From NCBI GenBank assembly GCA_030378005.1, contig JAUCGF010000002.1, positions 1 through 64,000 of the forward strand: 64,000 nucleotides of DNA. The letters run 5' to 3'. The notes beneath the pieces were generated by a model. The model had not been told where the DNA came from, made no database searches, and worked only from the letters and a program-made list of their open reading frames with translations. The translations under genes and the position numbers were made by a program. Below, piece after piece: positions 18,467-27,365 of this stretch; the stretch's first letter is position 1; each line of letters opens with the position of its first letter. The DNA comes from Desulfococcaceae bacterium HSG9. Lineage in GTDB: Bacteria; Desulfobacterota; Desulfobacteria; Desulfobacterales; JAUCGF01.

Positions 18467-20164
18467 TTACAATCTCCCCTTCCGCAAAATCGCAATTAAA
18501 AGCCATATTCCCATAACCGCGGCGGCCGAAAAACCGATAATCCCAATCAGAGATATTCCATAGACAAAAGGCGGAATCTCAGAATTGATGATGATCGCTG
18601 AACCTATGAGCAAGGATGCGATAACAATGGCAAAAGAGATTCGGTTGGATGTGCGGTCGTTTGTGGCGCGCATCTCGGCCAGCCCCGTATGCCGGATATT
18701 AACAGTCAGTTTCTTTTGCTTGGCCAGACGGGCGATTTCAAGCAGATCATTTGGAAAGCGGTGTAAAAAATCCAGCAGTTCCGAACCGAGCCGCATCATA
18801 TCTCCGGAGATGCGTTCCGGATGATAACGATTTAATTTCACTTGTTCAAGAAACGGGACGCTTTGGGAAATCAGATTAAAATCAGGGTCTAATTGGGCGG
18901 CTACGCCTTCAAGCGTGCCTAACGCTTTCATCATCAGGAAAAGATCAGGCGGGATGCGGAGCTGATTGCGGGATGTCAGTTCAAGCAGATGGGACAATAC
19001 TTTGCTAAGGTCAATGTCCTTTAGCGGTTTATAAACATGCTCGTTAATAAATTCGGAGACATCTTTTCTAAGTATTCTTAAATCCGGTTCATCATCCCAA
19101 AGAGCCAGTTTTACAAGCACTCGCGTAGTGCCATCATCATCTTTATTCACCACATTTTCAATCAAATCGACAAAATTTTCGCGGGTTTGTCGATCCACTG
19201 ACCCGACCATACCGAAATCAATCAAACAGATGACATTTTGTGGCAAAACAAAGATATTGCCTGGATGAGGGTCCGCATGAAAAAAGCCGTGATAAAATAT
19301 CTGGGTCAGGCATATATCAGCACCTCGCTGGGTAATCCGTTTGCGGTCAAGCCCCATATCAGACAGAGCTTGAATATCGGACACTTTAACCCCTTCGACA
19401 AATTCCATTGTTATTATCTGGGAGGTTGTCAGTTCCCGAAACACCTTAGGAATATACAACGTATGGTCATCTAAAAACAATTGCGCGATTCGCTCCATAT
19501 TGGATGCTTCAATGGTGTAATCAATCTCTCTTTCAAGGCTTTTGGCAAACTCATCAACAATTTTAACAGGTTGATGCAAAACCATTTCTTCAATATGACT
19601 TTCCATGAGAGTCGCCAGATGAAGCATGATTTCAAGGTCAATTTCAATTGTTTTATTTACGCCGGGGCGTTGCACTTTCACTGCCACCTGTTCGCCATCT
19701 TTGAGACGCGCTTGATAAACCTGCCCAATAGATGCCGATGCAAAGGGCGTTTCGGAAAACGATTGGAAGAGTTTTTCGGGAAATTGTCCGAAGTCATCTT
19801 CAAAAACCTGACGAATTGCGTGATAATCGCGCGGGGGCACATGATCTTGAAGTTTGGCAAGTTCACTCAGAACATCTGGCGGGATAAGGTCTGGACGTGT
19901 TGAAAGAATTTGTCCTAATTTAATATAAGTAGGCCCCAGTTCTTCAATCGCCATTCGTAATCGTTGGGCACCGGCTAACCGCTCAACACGCGGGCGGCGA
20001 TCTTTGGCGATCATTTGCAGTCCGATTTCGATATATTGATCAATTTTGAGGCGTTCGATGAAATCGCCAAAACCGTATTTGAAAAACACGCCCAAAATTT
20101 GGCGGTAACGGGTTAAATGACGGTAAGTGCGTCCGATGACGCCTATTTTGCGAATACTAAGCAT
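18467..20164 (-). CDS. UbiB/ABC1 family atypical kinase
   Basis: The 565-residue protein contains the ADCK/UbiB signature: GPTYIKLGQILSTRPDLIP (KxGQ motif), AVKVQRPGVNKT in the small lobe, HADPHPGNIFVLP in the catalytic loop and LIDFGMVG as the metal-binding DFG. Two membrane helices close the C-terminus, anchoring it at the inner membrane. Family members support quinone biosynthesis as ATPases or lipid kinases; here menaquinone is likely, by inference. It follows the phasin-like gene with about 90 bases between. Confidence 0.93.
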   Translation of the reverse strand: MLSIRKIGVIGRTYRHLTRYRQILGVFFKYGFGDFIERLKIDQYIEIGLQMIAKDRRPRVERLAGAQRLRMAIEELGPTYIKLGQILSTRPDLIPPDVLSELAKLQDHVPPRDYHAIRQVFEDDFGQFPEKLFQSFSETPFASASIGQVYQARLKDGEQVAVKVQRPGVNKTIEIDLEIMLHLATLMESHIEEMVLHQPVKIVDEFAKSLEREIDYTIEASNMERIAQLFLDDHTLYIPKVFRELTTSQIITMEFVEGVKVSDIQALSDMGLDRKRITQRGADICLTQIFYHGFFHADPHPGNIFVLPQNVICLIDFGMVGSVDRQTRENFVDLIENVVNKDDDGTTRVLVKLALWDDEPDLRILRKDVSEFINEHVYKPLKDIDLSKVLSHLLELTSRNQLRIPPDLFLMMKALGTLEGVAAQLDPDFNLISQSVPFLEQVKLNRYHPERISGDMMRLGSELLDFLHRFPNDLLEIARLAKQKKLTVNIRHTGLAEMRATNDRTSNRISFAIVIASLLIGSAIIINSEIPPFVYGISLIGIIGFSAAAVMGIWLLIAILRKGRL

Positions 20165-20253
20165 TTCAGAAGTTTTAAGTGTTAAGTTTTAAGTTGCAAG
20201 TTATTTCATCGTGACGGAATAATTTGAAACTTATAACCGGCGAGTTTATAATA

Positions 20254-20559
20254 TTATTTTTTACCGGACCCGAGGGATTTTTTAATATCCCGAATTTCTT
20301 TCTTCATTTTATTGAACTCTTCACCGGTAACGACATCAACCTTTTTTAAAAACTCTTTGACCGATTTTCCAACTCTTTCTTCAAGTTTATCCTGAGTTTC
20401 ACCATATTTGGTCAAAATTTCCTCAACAAATTTTTTACCTTCCTCTTCAGTCATTTTACTTTGGCTCACCCAATCCTGAGCCATGTTTTCGGCTTCATCT
20501 TTAGCCATTAATGCCAATCCCACGCCGCCGACCATTGTTTTTTTGAATAAATCAATCAT
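20254..20559 (-). CDS. Phasin-like small coiled-coil protein
   Basis: The start at 20559 (ATG 7 bases after AAGGAG) gives 101 residues; a longer frame to 20619 lacks a ribosome-binding site. The protein is highly charged and helical (EDMAQ-type start, then MTEEEGKKFVEEILTKYGE and GEEFNKMKKEIRDIKKSL), with a short hydrophobic N-terminus, matching the phasin/PhaI-type family of granule-associated or regulatory coiled-coil proteins. No polyhydroxyalkanoate synthase is present here. Its position upstream of ubiB matches pairs seen in related anaerobes. Confidence 0.65.
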   Translation of the reverse strand: MIDLFKKTMVGGVGLALMAKDEAENMAQDWVSQSKMTEEEGKKFVEEILTKYGETQDKLEERVGKSVKEFLKKVDVVTGEEFNKMKKEIRDIKKSLGSGKK

Positions 20560-20590
20560 TATTCGCTCCTTACAGTTAATATACTTAATT

Positions 20591-20739
20591 ATAGGGTGGT
20601 GCAATAAGTACTTGGACATATATTTTCAGGTATAGAATTCTTCAATAAATCGGGTTTTTCTAAAAAACCCGATTTCTAAAATACCGGAAAACTTTTGTCC
20701 AAGTACTTAATGGTGGGTTTCGCTACGCTACACCCACCC
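20591..20739. repeat. Composite inverted repeat between phasin and dehydrogenase genes
   Basis: The region has nested palindromes. Outer ends are ATAGGGTGG and CCACCCTAT. Next are AAGTACTTGGACA and TGTCCAAGTACTT, and at the centre AAATCGGGTTTTT and AAAAACCCGATTT. The outer words match the perfect hairpin at 2971-3045. No open frame of note is present. Confidence 0.7.
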
Positions 20740-20839
20740 TATAGACTGTCAGATAATTAATTTCACAAGGATAGAGGGAGGAGAACGTAGTATATCTCCG
20801 ACCGATAACGCAGTGAAATTATTTAGGTGACGGTCTATA
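20740..20839. repeat. Dispersed palindromic repeat, family A copy 1
   Basis: The ends are TATAGACTGTCAGATAATTAA and AGGTGACGGTCTATA, with a core ATATCTCCGACCGATAACG. It is in the opposite orientation to the copies at 22097-22202 and 23582-23687. It lies downstream of the acyl-CoA dehydrogenase gene. Confidence 0.85.
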
Positions 20840-20882
20840 CATTACGGATATCAGGTAAGTTGTTCCATTGAGAATTTTGTAA

Positions 20883-22043
20883 TCACTTCAGCTTGCCAAT
20901 TAATATGCTGGCAATGGTATTTTTCTGAATCTCTTTAGTGCCTTCATAAATTTCCGTAATTTTGGCATCACGATAGAACCGTTCAACTTCATACTCCGCC
21001 ATATAGCCATACCCGCCATGCAATTGAATGGCTTCATCAGCAACTTCCACGGCTGTGCGAGCGGCAAACATTTTGGCCATAGACGTCAATTTGGCATCCA
21101 TGCGGCCTTGATCATAATTCCAGGCCGCTTTGTAGGTGATCAGACGTGCCAGCTCGATTTTGGTTGCCATATCGGCCAGTTTATGTTGATTTACTTGGAA
21201 TTGGGCAATCTTTTTACCAAACTGTTCACGCCCTTTGGTGTAAGCCAGGGCGCGGTCAAAGGCACCTTGAGCCGTTCCCAGAGCCTGCGCCGCCACTAAA
21301 ATCCGACTTTCATCAAAAAACTCCAAAACCTGATAAAAGCCGCGCCCCGCTTTGCCAATTATATTTGTCTTAGGAACACGCACATCTTTAAAAACCACTT
21401 CCGCAGTGGGCATTGAATGAATTCCAAATTTATCGCCGACATCGGCAGTTGAAACCCCTTCACGGTCAGCTTCCACTAAAATCAAGCTTTGCCCTCGATG
21501 TGAAGGTTTTATGTCTGTATCCGTCTGGCAGAGAACCGAATAAAACCCGGTCAGTGGGTGTCCGCCGTTGGTAATGAACATTTTCACACCGTTTATTACC
21601 CATTCATCGCCATCTTCATGCGCGGTTGTATCCATCCTTGTAATATCAGAACCGTGGTCAGCTTCGGTAAACGCGCCGCAGGACAACACTTTACCTTCGG
21701 CGACCTGGGGTAAAAATTCAGCTTTAAGTTCCTCGCTGGCAAACCGCAGAAGACACTCGGATGCAAAACTGGAAAGAATGACGGCGCTGCCAACAGTCGA
21801 GTCCCGGGCACAAAACTCTTCGGCAATCAGAATATTTTCCAGTACGCCAAGATCCTGGCCGGAATATTTTTCAGGAAAATGGACACCGATAAAGCCATAA
21901 TCGGCGGCTTTTTTCCAAATTTTTTCTGGGAATTGATGTTTTTTGGCCATTTCAAGGGCGAGTTCCTTGTCAAATTCGCCTTTGGCAAAATCTCTGGCAG
22001 CTTTCTGAATCTCTTTTTGTGAGCGGGTCAGTTCAAAATCCAT
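20883..22043 (-). CDS. Acyl-CoA dehydrogenase
   Basis: This 386-residue flavoprotein matches short/medium-chain acyl-CoA dehydrogenases in length and motifs: GAFTEADHGSDITRMDT near the FAD site, ALTW-type substrate residues replaced by ATKIELARLITYKAA, and LHGGYGYMAEYEVERFYRDA followed by ITEIYEGTKEIQ, where Glu367 is the expected catalytic base. It introduces a trans-2 double bond into an acyl-CoA, passing electrons to electron-transfer flavoprotein. ETF genes are not adjacent. Neighbours are a DAO-type oxidoreductase and AOR, so a substrate from amino-acid or aldehyde metabolism is possible. Confidence 0.95.
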   Translation of the reverse strand: MDFELTRSQKEIQKAARDFAKGEFDKELALEMAKKHQFPEKIWKKAADYGFIGVHFPEKYSGQDLGVLENILIAEEFCARDSTVGSAVILSSFASECLLRFASEELKAEFLPQVAEGKVLSCGAFTEADHGSDITRMDTTAHEDGDEWVINGVKMFITNGGHPLTGFYSVLCQTDTDIKPSHRGQSLILVEADREGVSTADVGDKFGIHSMPTAEVVFKDVRVPKTNIIGKAGRGFYQVLEFFDESRILVAAQALGTAQGAFDRALAYTKGREQFGKKIAQFQVNQHKLADMATKIELARLITYKAAWNYDQGRMDAKLTSMAKMFAARTAVEVADEAIQLHGGYGYMAEYEVERFYRDAKITEIYEGTKEIQKNTIASILIGKLK

Positions 22044-22096
22044 TTACACCTCCTGAAGCTGGTACCAAATTGGCAACCATGTTTATTGATTTATTA

Positions 22097-22202
22097 TATA
22101 GACGTTCAGATAAATAATGTCACTACGTTATCGGTCGGAGATATACTATCCGTATTATCCCCTCTCTCTGGTCTTGTGACATTAATTATCTGACAGTCTA
22201 TA
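22097..22202. repeat. Dispersed palindromic repeat, family A copy 2
   Basis: The ends TATAGACGTTCAGATAAATAA and TTATCTGACAGTCTATA form an imperfect inverted pair about 105 bases apart. The core is GTTATCGGTCGGAGATATAC. The element lies in the 317-base gap between acyl-CoA dehydrogenase and the DAO-type gene; the rest of that gap is AT-rich and shows no gene. Confidence 0.88.
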
Positions 22203-22360
22203 AGAAAGTTTCACAAACTAAACTTAATTGATTAAATTATCATAAGGTCAGGCGTATTGCAATATTTTTAAAAATATAGAGCCTGCGCATAAACTCTGAA
22301 TTCGACCCCCTTGGCACTATAAAGCCCAAAACAGCACAGACAATCGTATATAACTTTTTT

Positions 22361-23566
22361 TTATTTTAAAAAAGTGTCTCCTTTTTCAAAATCACCTTCT
22401 TTGAAACGGCTGTAACGTAATGGATTGTTCTTATTGTTCATCTTACCTGTGGCAATATCGGCAACTCTTTTACCTGCTGCCGGCGACATCATAACACCGC
22501 ACCAATGACCGCAATTCATATATAACCCCTCTATTTCATCAATGGGACCGATGATGGGTTTATCATCCAGCGTATAGACGTATTGACCGGCTGATATATC
22601 AATGTCTTCCGCTTTTAAATTGTCAGCAACGGTTTCAAAAAAAGGATTGAGGCGGGATGCCCGATGGATTGATTCCGCTGCAAAATCCCAGTCCGTAGCT
22701 ATGTCGTCCGCAGGGGCGCTTTCCGGTTCATCCGGGTTTACCCATGCGCATAACACGCCGCCGGCTTCGGGCCGCCAATAGCTGTGATTGACAAGATCGA
22801 CCGTGAATGGCGCATCTGAAGGCAGGTTTTTATAGGATGTCCTGATATAAGCTTTTTGCCGCCGGACGGTCCTTAATGGAATGTCAATTCCTGCCATTTT
22901 TCCGATAACGCCTGCATAAGGGCCGGCACAATTTACCACCAATCTTGTTTGAATGATTCCTTTGTCTGTTTCAACTCCACAGATGCCCTTACCATCTATT
23001 TGAAGACCGGTTACTTTGGTTTTGGTAAAAAAGCTGGCATTTTTTGACCCTTTGGCAAACCCATAAGTGGTTTCATGGGTGGATATCCAGCCATCCCGAT
23101 TATTAAAAGTGGCGGCAAGCGCTTGGGGTGCAAGAAAAGGAAATCGTTTCTGAAGATCATCCCCGATGATAAGTTCCGAGCCTGGCACGCCCAATTCATT
23201 ATATCTTTTTAAAGCTTTTTCAAGGTCTGGCACCATATCAGGGTCATCTGTCACAAAAAGATAGCCTTTCTGGGTAATGCCAATGTCAATATCCGGAATA
23301 TTTACCACGTCCTTGAAATTTTCAAACATTTCCACGCTTGGAAGAACAAGGTCTGCCATTGATTTTTCCGTGAACTGAGTTCTAAAACATTCAACACTGG
23401 CGGCTGTGGTCAATGTGGAAAGACCATCCCGTTTTTCAACGAGTATAACGCTCATGCCGGCTTTTGAAAGCCAGAACGCAGTGGATGCGCCCACTATACC
23501 GCCGCCGATAACAACCGCATCAGCCGTTTTATTTTCAAAATTTTGAGGAACAATTATTTCACTCAT
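22361..23566 (-). CDS. DAO-family FAD oxidoreductase, sarcosine/glycine oxidase-like
   Basis: The 401-residue protein begins with a dinucleotide-binding fold (VVIGGGIVGASTAFWLSKAG and then Glu-Lys) and ends with the DAO signature DKPIIGPIDEIEGLYMNCGH followed by SPAAGKRVADIATG. It oxidises an amine or secondary amino acid, using FAD. It resembles the beta subunit of sarcosine oxidase or related N-methyl amino-acid dehydrogenases in size. In an anaerobe the electrons probably go to a carrier rather than oxygen. It lies just downstream of the AOR gene, separated by a family A repeat. The substrate is unknown. Confidence 0.85.
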   Translation of the reverse strand: MSEIIVPQNFENKTADAVVIGGGIVGASTAFWLSKAGMSVILVEKRDGLSTLTTAASVECFRTQFTEKSMADLVLPSVEMFENFKDVVNIPDIDIGITQKGYLFVTDDPDMVPDLEKALKRYNELGVPGSELIIGDDLQKRFPFLAPQALAATFNNRDGWISTHETTYGFAKGSKNASFFTKTKVTGLQIDGKGICGVETDKGIIQTRLVVNCAGPYAGVIGKMAGIDIPLRTVRRQKAYIRTSYKNLPSDAPFTVDLVNHSYWRPEAGGVLCAWVNPDEPESAPADDIATDWDFAAESIHRASRLNPFFETVADNLKAEDIDISAGQYVYTLDDKPIIGPIDEIEGLYMNCGHWCGVMMSPAAGKRVADIATGKMNNKNNPLRYSRFKEGDFEKGDTFLK

Positions 23567-23581
23567 CTTAATTTTCCTTTC

Positions 23582-23687
23582 TATAGACGTTCAGCTAAAT
23601 AATGTCACTGCGTTATCAGTCGGAGATATACGATGGGTATTATCTCCTCATTCTAGCCTTGTGACATGAATTATCTGAAAGTCTATA
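23582..23687. repeat. Dispersed palindromic repeat, family A copy 3
   Basis: It is nearly identical to the copy at 22097-22202 in the same orientation (TATAGACGTTCAGCTAAATAA at one end, TTATCTGAAAGTCTATA at the other, core GTTATCAGTCGGAGATATAC). It fills nearly all of the 123-base space between the AOR and DAO genes. Confidence 0.88.
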
Positions 23688-23689
23688 TA

Positions 23690-25567
23690 TCATATTTTCA
23701 GACCGACAGAGTTAAGCGTTTTTTCCGTTGGTATGCCATTTTTATCCCATCCCCTTGCTGAATAATAGGCATCTAACAGTTCATCAATCTCTTTTTTACT
23801 GATGCAATACCCTTTATTCGGCCCGCTTGGGGTTGGCTCTTCATAAAATCGCACAGGCGGATAATCAAAGTGACGGCCAAAGTCTTTTATTTCTCTTACC
23901 CAGATCATCCTTGTTAAATTCCATACTTTTTCAGATACCTTGATAAGGTCATCCCATGTCATTTTTTTACCGGTGATAACACTATAAAGTTCAGCATAAT
24001 TTTCGACTTCAAACCCAAGTTCCATCATCTGGAGGCGGCAGCATCCCAAAAGGTCAAAGGCGGGCCGCGTATGTTGGGAATCAATGACAAATTGTGCCGA
24101 AGCCTCGCTATCAATCACGGCCTTGGGTCTTGTATCACTATCCGCTCCGGCCGATATAAGGTCATGAACATTGGTGGCCGCGCCTACGACATCATGCCCC
24201 AAAACCCAGGCACGATTATGATGCGCTCCAATATCCGCCGTCATATAGGCCAGCATCATGGAAGGCGCATTACGGCATTCATAGCCGGTCCACTCAAGGC
24301 CCTTGACATGAATGGCGAATTTTTCTGAGCCGTTCTTGATTTTTTCAGAAGCGACTTTAACGCCTTGGGCAAGCAGATCACCCAGCTCATTTTTTCTCAA
24401 ACTCATGAGCTCTAAAAGATAAACAACGGAGTCAAAATCACCGAATTTAACATTTTTCCCGATTGCTTCTTTTGTAATCAATCCTTTTTCAAAACATTCA
24501 ATCACAAAGGCGGCCACAGAAGCTCCTGATATGGTATCAATGCCAAGTTCGTCACACAGATAATTGGTATAGGCGATTTCTTCTATACTTTCAAGCATAC
24601 ATGAGCCGCCAAACAAGGATATGGTTTCAAATTCAGGCCCTTCCATGAAGGCAGAGCCAAGCGCGGTTTTTGTTTTACCGTATTTACCACAGGGTGTGGG
24701 ACAGCAATAGCAACCTTTGTCTGTAATCTTTAAGCGTTCTAATACTTTTTTACCATTAATTTTATGGCAGTGGTCAATATGGGAAGTTTGAAAATTTTTC
24801 GCGGGAAAAGCTCCGACTTCATTGACCCAATCGGTGATACCGGCAGTTCCTTCAGGAGTCCATCCCTTAAAGCCCGGTTTTTCAGATACTTTTTTAAAGG
24901 CTTCTTTCCCTTTGATATATGCTTTTTCAAGATCAAAAATCGGAATATTTCCCGTACCTTTGACAGCAATTGCCTTGATGTTCTTGGAGCCGAGGACAGC
25001 GCCAATACCGGTTCGTCCCGCCTGACGCCCGAAATCATGCGAAATACAAGCAAATTTTACAAGTTTTTCTCCGGCAGGGCCGATGGTCAATATCTGAAAA
25101 TCTTCACCCAAGTCTTTTTTCATCATCTCTTCACAGGTGAGGGAGCCTTTTCCCCAATAGGTCTTGGCAGGCCTGATTTCGACTGTGTTATCCTGGATAA
25201 AAATATAGCTTGGAATTGCAGCTTTTCCGGTGATAACGGCCATATCATAGCCTGCATATTTTAAGGCCGGTCCAAAATGTCCTCCCATGTTTGAATCTGC
25301 ATAGCCACCGGTTGCCGGAGACTTTGAACCGAAATGGGTTTTGCCGCTGGCCGGAAGAAAATGGCCGGACAGAGGGCCTGTGGCGATAATAAAAAGATTG
25401 TTCTCGCCTAAAGGATCGGTATCAGGTGGCAGTTCCTGATAAAGTGTTTTGGCTACAAAACCTCTGCCACCGATAAATTCAGCACACATTTTTTCAGATA
25501 ACAGCTCCTTAATAATCTGATTCGCGCTAAGGTCAATCCGTAAAACTTTTCCTGCATATCCATCCAT
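23690..25567 (-). CDS. aor: Tungsten-dependent aldehyde:ferredoxin oxidoreductase
   Basis: The 625-residue protein is an AOR-family enzyme converting aldehydes to carboxylates with ferredoxin as acceptor, using a tungsten bis-pyranopterin and a [4Fe-4S] cluster. Visible features are the start YAGKVLRIDLSANQI, SKSPATGGYADSNMGGHFGP in domain 1, GRQAGRTGIGAVLGSKNIKA, the cluster cysteines in KGCYCCPTPCGKYG (C-x2-C-x3-C), and a later Cys in LLGCCRLQ. Length is normal. The start overlaps the stop codon of the polyferredoxin gene by one base, so the two are translationally coupled. Confidence 0.95.
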   Translation of the reverse strand: MDGYAGKVLRIDLSANQIIKELLSEKMCAEFIGGRGFVAKTLYQELPPDTDPLGENNLFIIATGPLSGHFLPASGKTHFGSKSPATGGYADSNMGGHFGPALKYAGYDMAVITGKAAIPSYIFIQDNTVEIRPAKTYWGKGSLTCEEMMKKDLGEDFQILTIGPAGEKLVKFACISHDFGRQAGRTGIGAVLGSKNIKAIAVKGTGNIPIFDLEKAYIKGKEAFKKVSEKPGFKGWTPEGTAGITDWVNEVGAFPAKNFQTSHIDHCHKINGKKVLERLKITDKGCYCCPTPCGKYGKTKTALGSAFMEGPEFETISLFGGSCMLESIEEIAYTNYLCDELGIDTISGASVAAFVIECFEKGLITKEAIGKNVKFGDFDSVVYLLELMSLRKNELGDLLAQGVKVASEKIKNGSEKFAIHVKGLEWTGYECRNAPSMMLAYMTADIGAHHNRAWVLGHDVVGAATNVHDLISAGADSDTRPKAVIDSEASAQFVIDSQHTRPAFDLLGCCRLQMMELGFEVENYAELYSVITGKKMTWDDLIKVSEKVWNLTRMIWVREIKDFGRHFDYPPVRFYEEPTPSGPNKGYCISKKEIDELLDAYYSARGWDKNGIPTEKTLNSVGLKI

Positions 25568-26007
25568 TATTCACACTCCTCCGCAATTTGTTCCTGAGAT
25601 ATGATGATAGCTTCCCGAGGACATACCTTGGCGCATTCCCCACATAAAATACACTTGGCCGGAATGTCATCTTCATTTTTAATAATCATGACATCATGGG
25701 GGCATGCCTCCACACATAGATGACACTTAGTGCATTCATCCTCGTCAATTTGATAGATTCCATCTTGAAGAACAATAGCCTCAGTCGGGCAAACTTCGGC
25801 ACACTCGCCGCATTGATCGCAAAAATGGATTTGATAAACTCCCGGTTCAGGAAACAGTCCTTGAATTCTCAAGAGCGCCTTGGCCGGTGTCACCAGTTGG
25901 AAGTTTTTAATACTACAGGCAAGTTTGCAGACGCCACAGCCTGAACAATCAGCATGATTAAATTTTAATTTCATTTGTAAAAGACCCCGCATTAAAATTG
26001 TATTCAA
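25567..26007 (-). CDS. Polyferredoxin electron-transfer subunit of AOR
   Basis: Four CxxCxxCxxxC clusters are present: CSGCGVCKLAC, CDQCGECAEVC, CTKCHLCVEAC and CILCGECAKVC, enough for up to four [4Fe-4S] centres in 146 residues. Proteins of this type form the small subunit of AorAB complexes and wire the tungsten enzyme to ferredoxin. The start may be the internal ATG at 25974 (MKLKFNHADCSGC), which leaves 135 residues; neither start has a strong ribosome-binding site. Confidence 0.93.
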   Translation of the reverse strand: MNTILMRGLLQMKLKFNHADCSGCGVCKLACSIKNFQLVTPAKALLRIQGLFPEPGVYQIHFCDQCGECAEVCPTEAIVLQDGIYQIDEDECTKCHLCVEACPHDVMIIKNEDDIPAKCILCGECAKVCPREAIIISQEQIAEECE

Positions 26008-26558
26008 AATTCAGTAGATCGAAAAGGAACATGTAGGCTGGGTTTCGTTCCTCAACCTGTCAATTGAACGTTGTATCTGTCCTTTGAAATTCCGATTTTT
26101 TATTGATATGTGTCGGGCAGCTCAATGATCGTATCGGCTAAAATGTGCAGGATGTCACTGCGTCCAAGGACGCTCATAACCAAACACATTGGATAACCAT
26201 AAGCCCACCCATGTTCGATTCATCTGGCTTGATGTTGATAAAGAGTCAGTTCTCAGTTCACGATACGTATTGATTTATTACTGATAAAGCAGATTGTCAA
26301 GAATGATCAATGGAAAATATTTGGGATTTGAAGGTTCCGCTTAAAATGAATATCGCCAGCGGGAAGAATTGGGCGGAGGCGCATTAGTTTAAAATGAATT
26401 CATTATTTCTATATTGACATTGATAAAAATAAAGTATTTATCGCTGGACATTCGAACTGAAACCGCCCATAATTGACAGTTGCTGTATGCGGGTGATTTT
26501 ATTTTACGTCAATCCAATCTTAAGGATGTTTTTCTAAGAATCACAAGGAGCAAATTAA
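26008..26558. other. 551-base gap with promoter region and possible gene remnant
   Basis: Divergent promoters for the AOR operon (minus) and the permease gene (plus) must lie here. On the minus strand, 26107-26216 reads GRSDILHILADTIIELPDTY before a stop and looks protein-like, but it has no start and no family I can name. A CAGTAGATCGAAAA word (repeat families F/G) is at about 26013. A GGAG site at 26547 serves the permease gene. Confidence 0.4.
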
Positions 26559-27362
26559 ATGAGTGAATCCACTGCGGTTGTTCATATAAATGTTGATCCG
26601 CCTGTTTTTTTAAAGCGACTTTACAGTGTCTGGTTTCGTCATTTTCGTGTATATACCAAAAGTCTGTTCAGCAACGGTTTCCCGCCTTTTGTCGAACCGC
26701 TTATATTTTTGGCCGGAATCGGTCTGGGGTTGGGGCGCTATGTGGGAATGATCGAGGGAGTGAGCTATATTATGTTTCTCGCTTCAGGAATTATCGTTCC
26801 GCCGGCCATGTTTACATCCTCTTTTGAATGCACGTTCGGAACGTTTATCCGCCTTGAATTTGATAAAGTTTATGATGGCATGGTTTCGGCTTCGCTGACG
26901 GTTCGGGACATTTTTATCGGCGAAATGCTTTTTGCCGGGACCAAGGCTTGCTTTTTTTCAGGTGCGGTTCTAAGCGTGGTTGCCTGTTTTGGCCTGATTC
27001 AGTCGCCCATGGCGATATTCACCCCGTTAATAGGATTTCTGACCGGCCTTATGTTTGCCGCACTGGCGCTTTTTATCACCTCTTTTGTGCGTAATATCAA
27101 CCAATTCAACTTTTTTTTCACCGGCTTGATGACGCCCATGTTCTTTTTTTCGGGAATTGTTTTTCCGTTGGAAAGTCTGCCGCAATACGCGCAATATATT
27201 GCCGCGCTGTTTCCGCTGACACATGCGGTGGCTCTGGTGCGGGCATTTTGTTTCAATCGATTGGAACCGGCACTGCTGTTAAATCTTTTGTATATGATTA
27301 TTTTTATAGCTGTTTTTGGTGCGCTGGCGATCAAACGGCTGACGTTGAGAGTGATTGATTAA
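26559..27362 (+). CDS. ABC-2 type transporter permease
   Basis: This 267-residue membrane protein has a cytoplasmic start and six predicted helices, with FVEPLIFLAGIGLGLGRYVG and the family segment FNFFFTGLMTPMFFFSGIVFPLESLP, then FPLTHAVALVRAF. It resembles NodJ/ABC-2 export permeases for polysaccharides, lipids or drugs. No ATP-binding-cassette gene is on either side, so the ATPase must be supplied from elsewhere. It starts 12 bases after an AAGGAG-type site. The next gene, an ATP-grasp enzyme, starts 3 bases after its stop. Confidence 0.88.
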   Translation: MSESTAVVHINVDPPVFLKRLYSVWFRHFRVYTKSLFSNGFPPFVEPLIFLAGIGLGLGRYVGMIEGVSYIMFLASGIIVPPAMFTSSFECTFGTFIRLEFDKVYDGMVSASLTVRDIFIGEMLFAGTKACFFSGAVLSVVACFGLIQSPMAIFTPLIGFLTGLMFAALALFITSFVRNINQFNFFFTGLMTPMFFFSGIVFPLESLPQYAQYIAALFPLTHAVALVRAFCFNRLEPALLLNLLYMIIFIAVFGALAIKRLTLRVID

Positions 27363-27365
27363 GAT

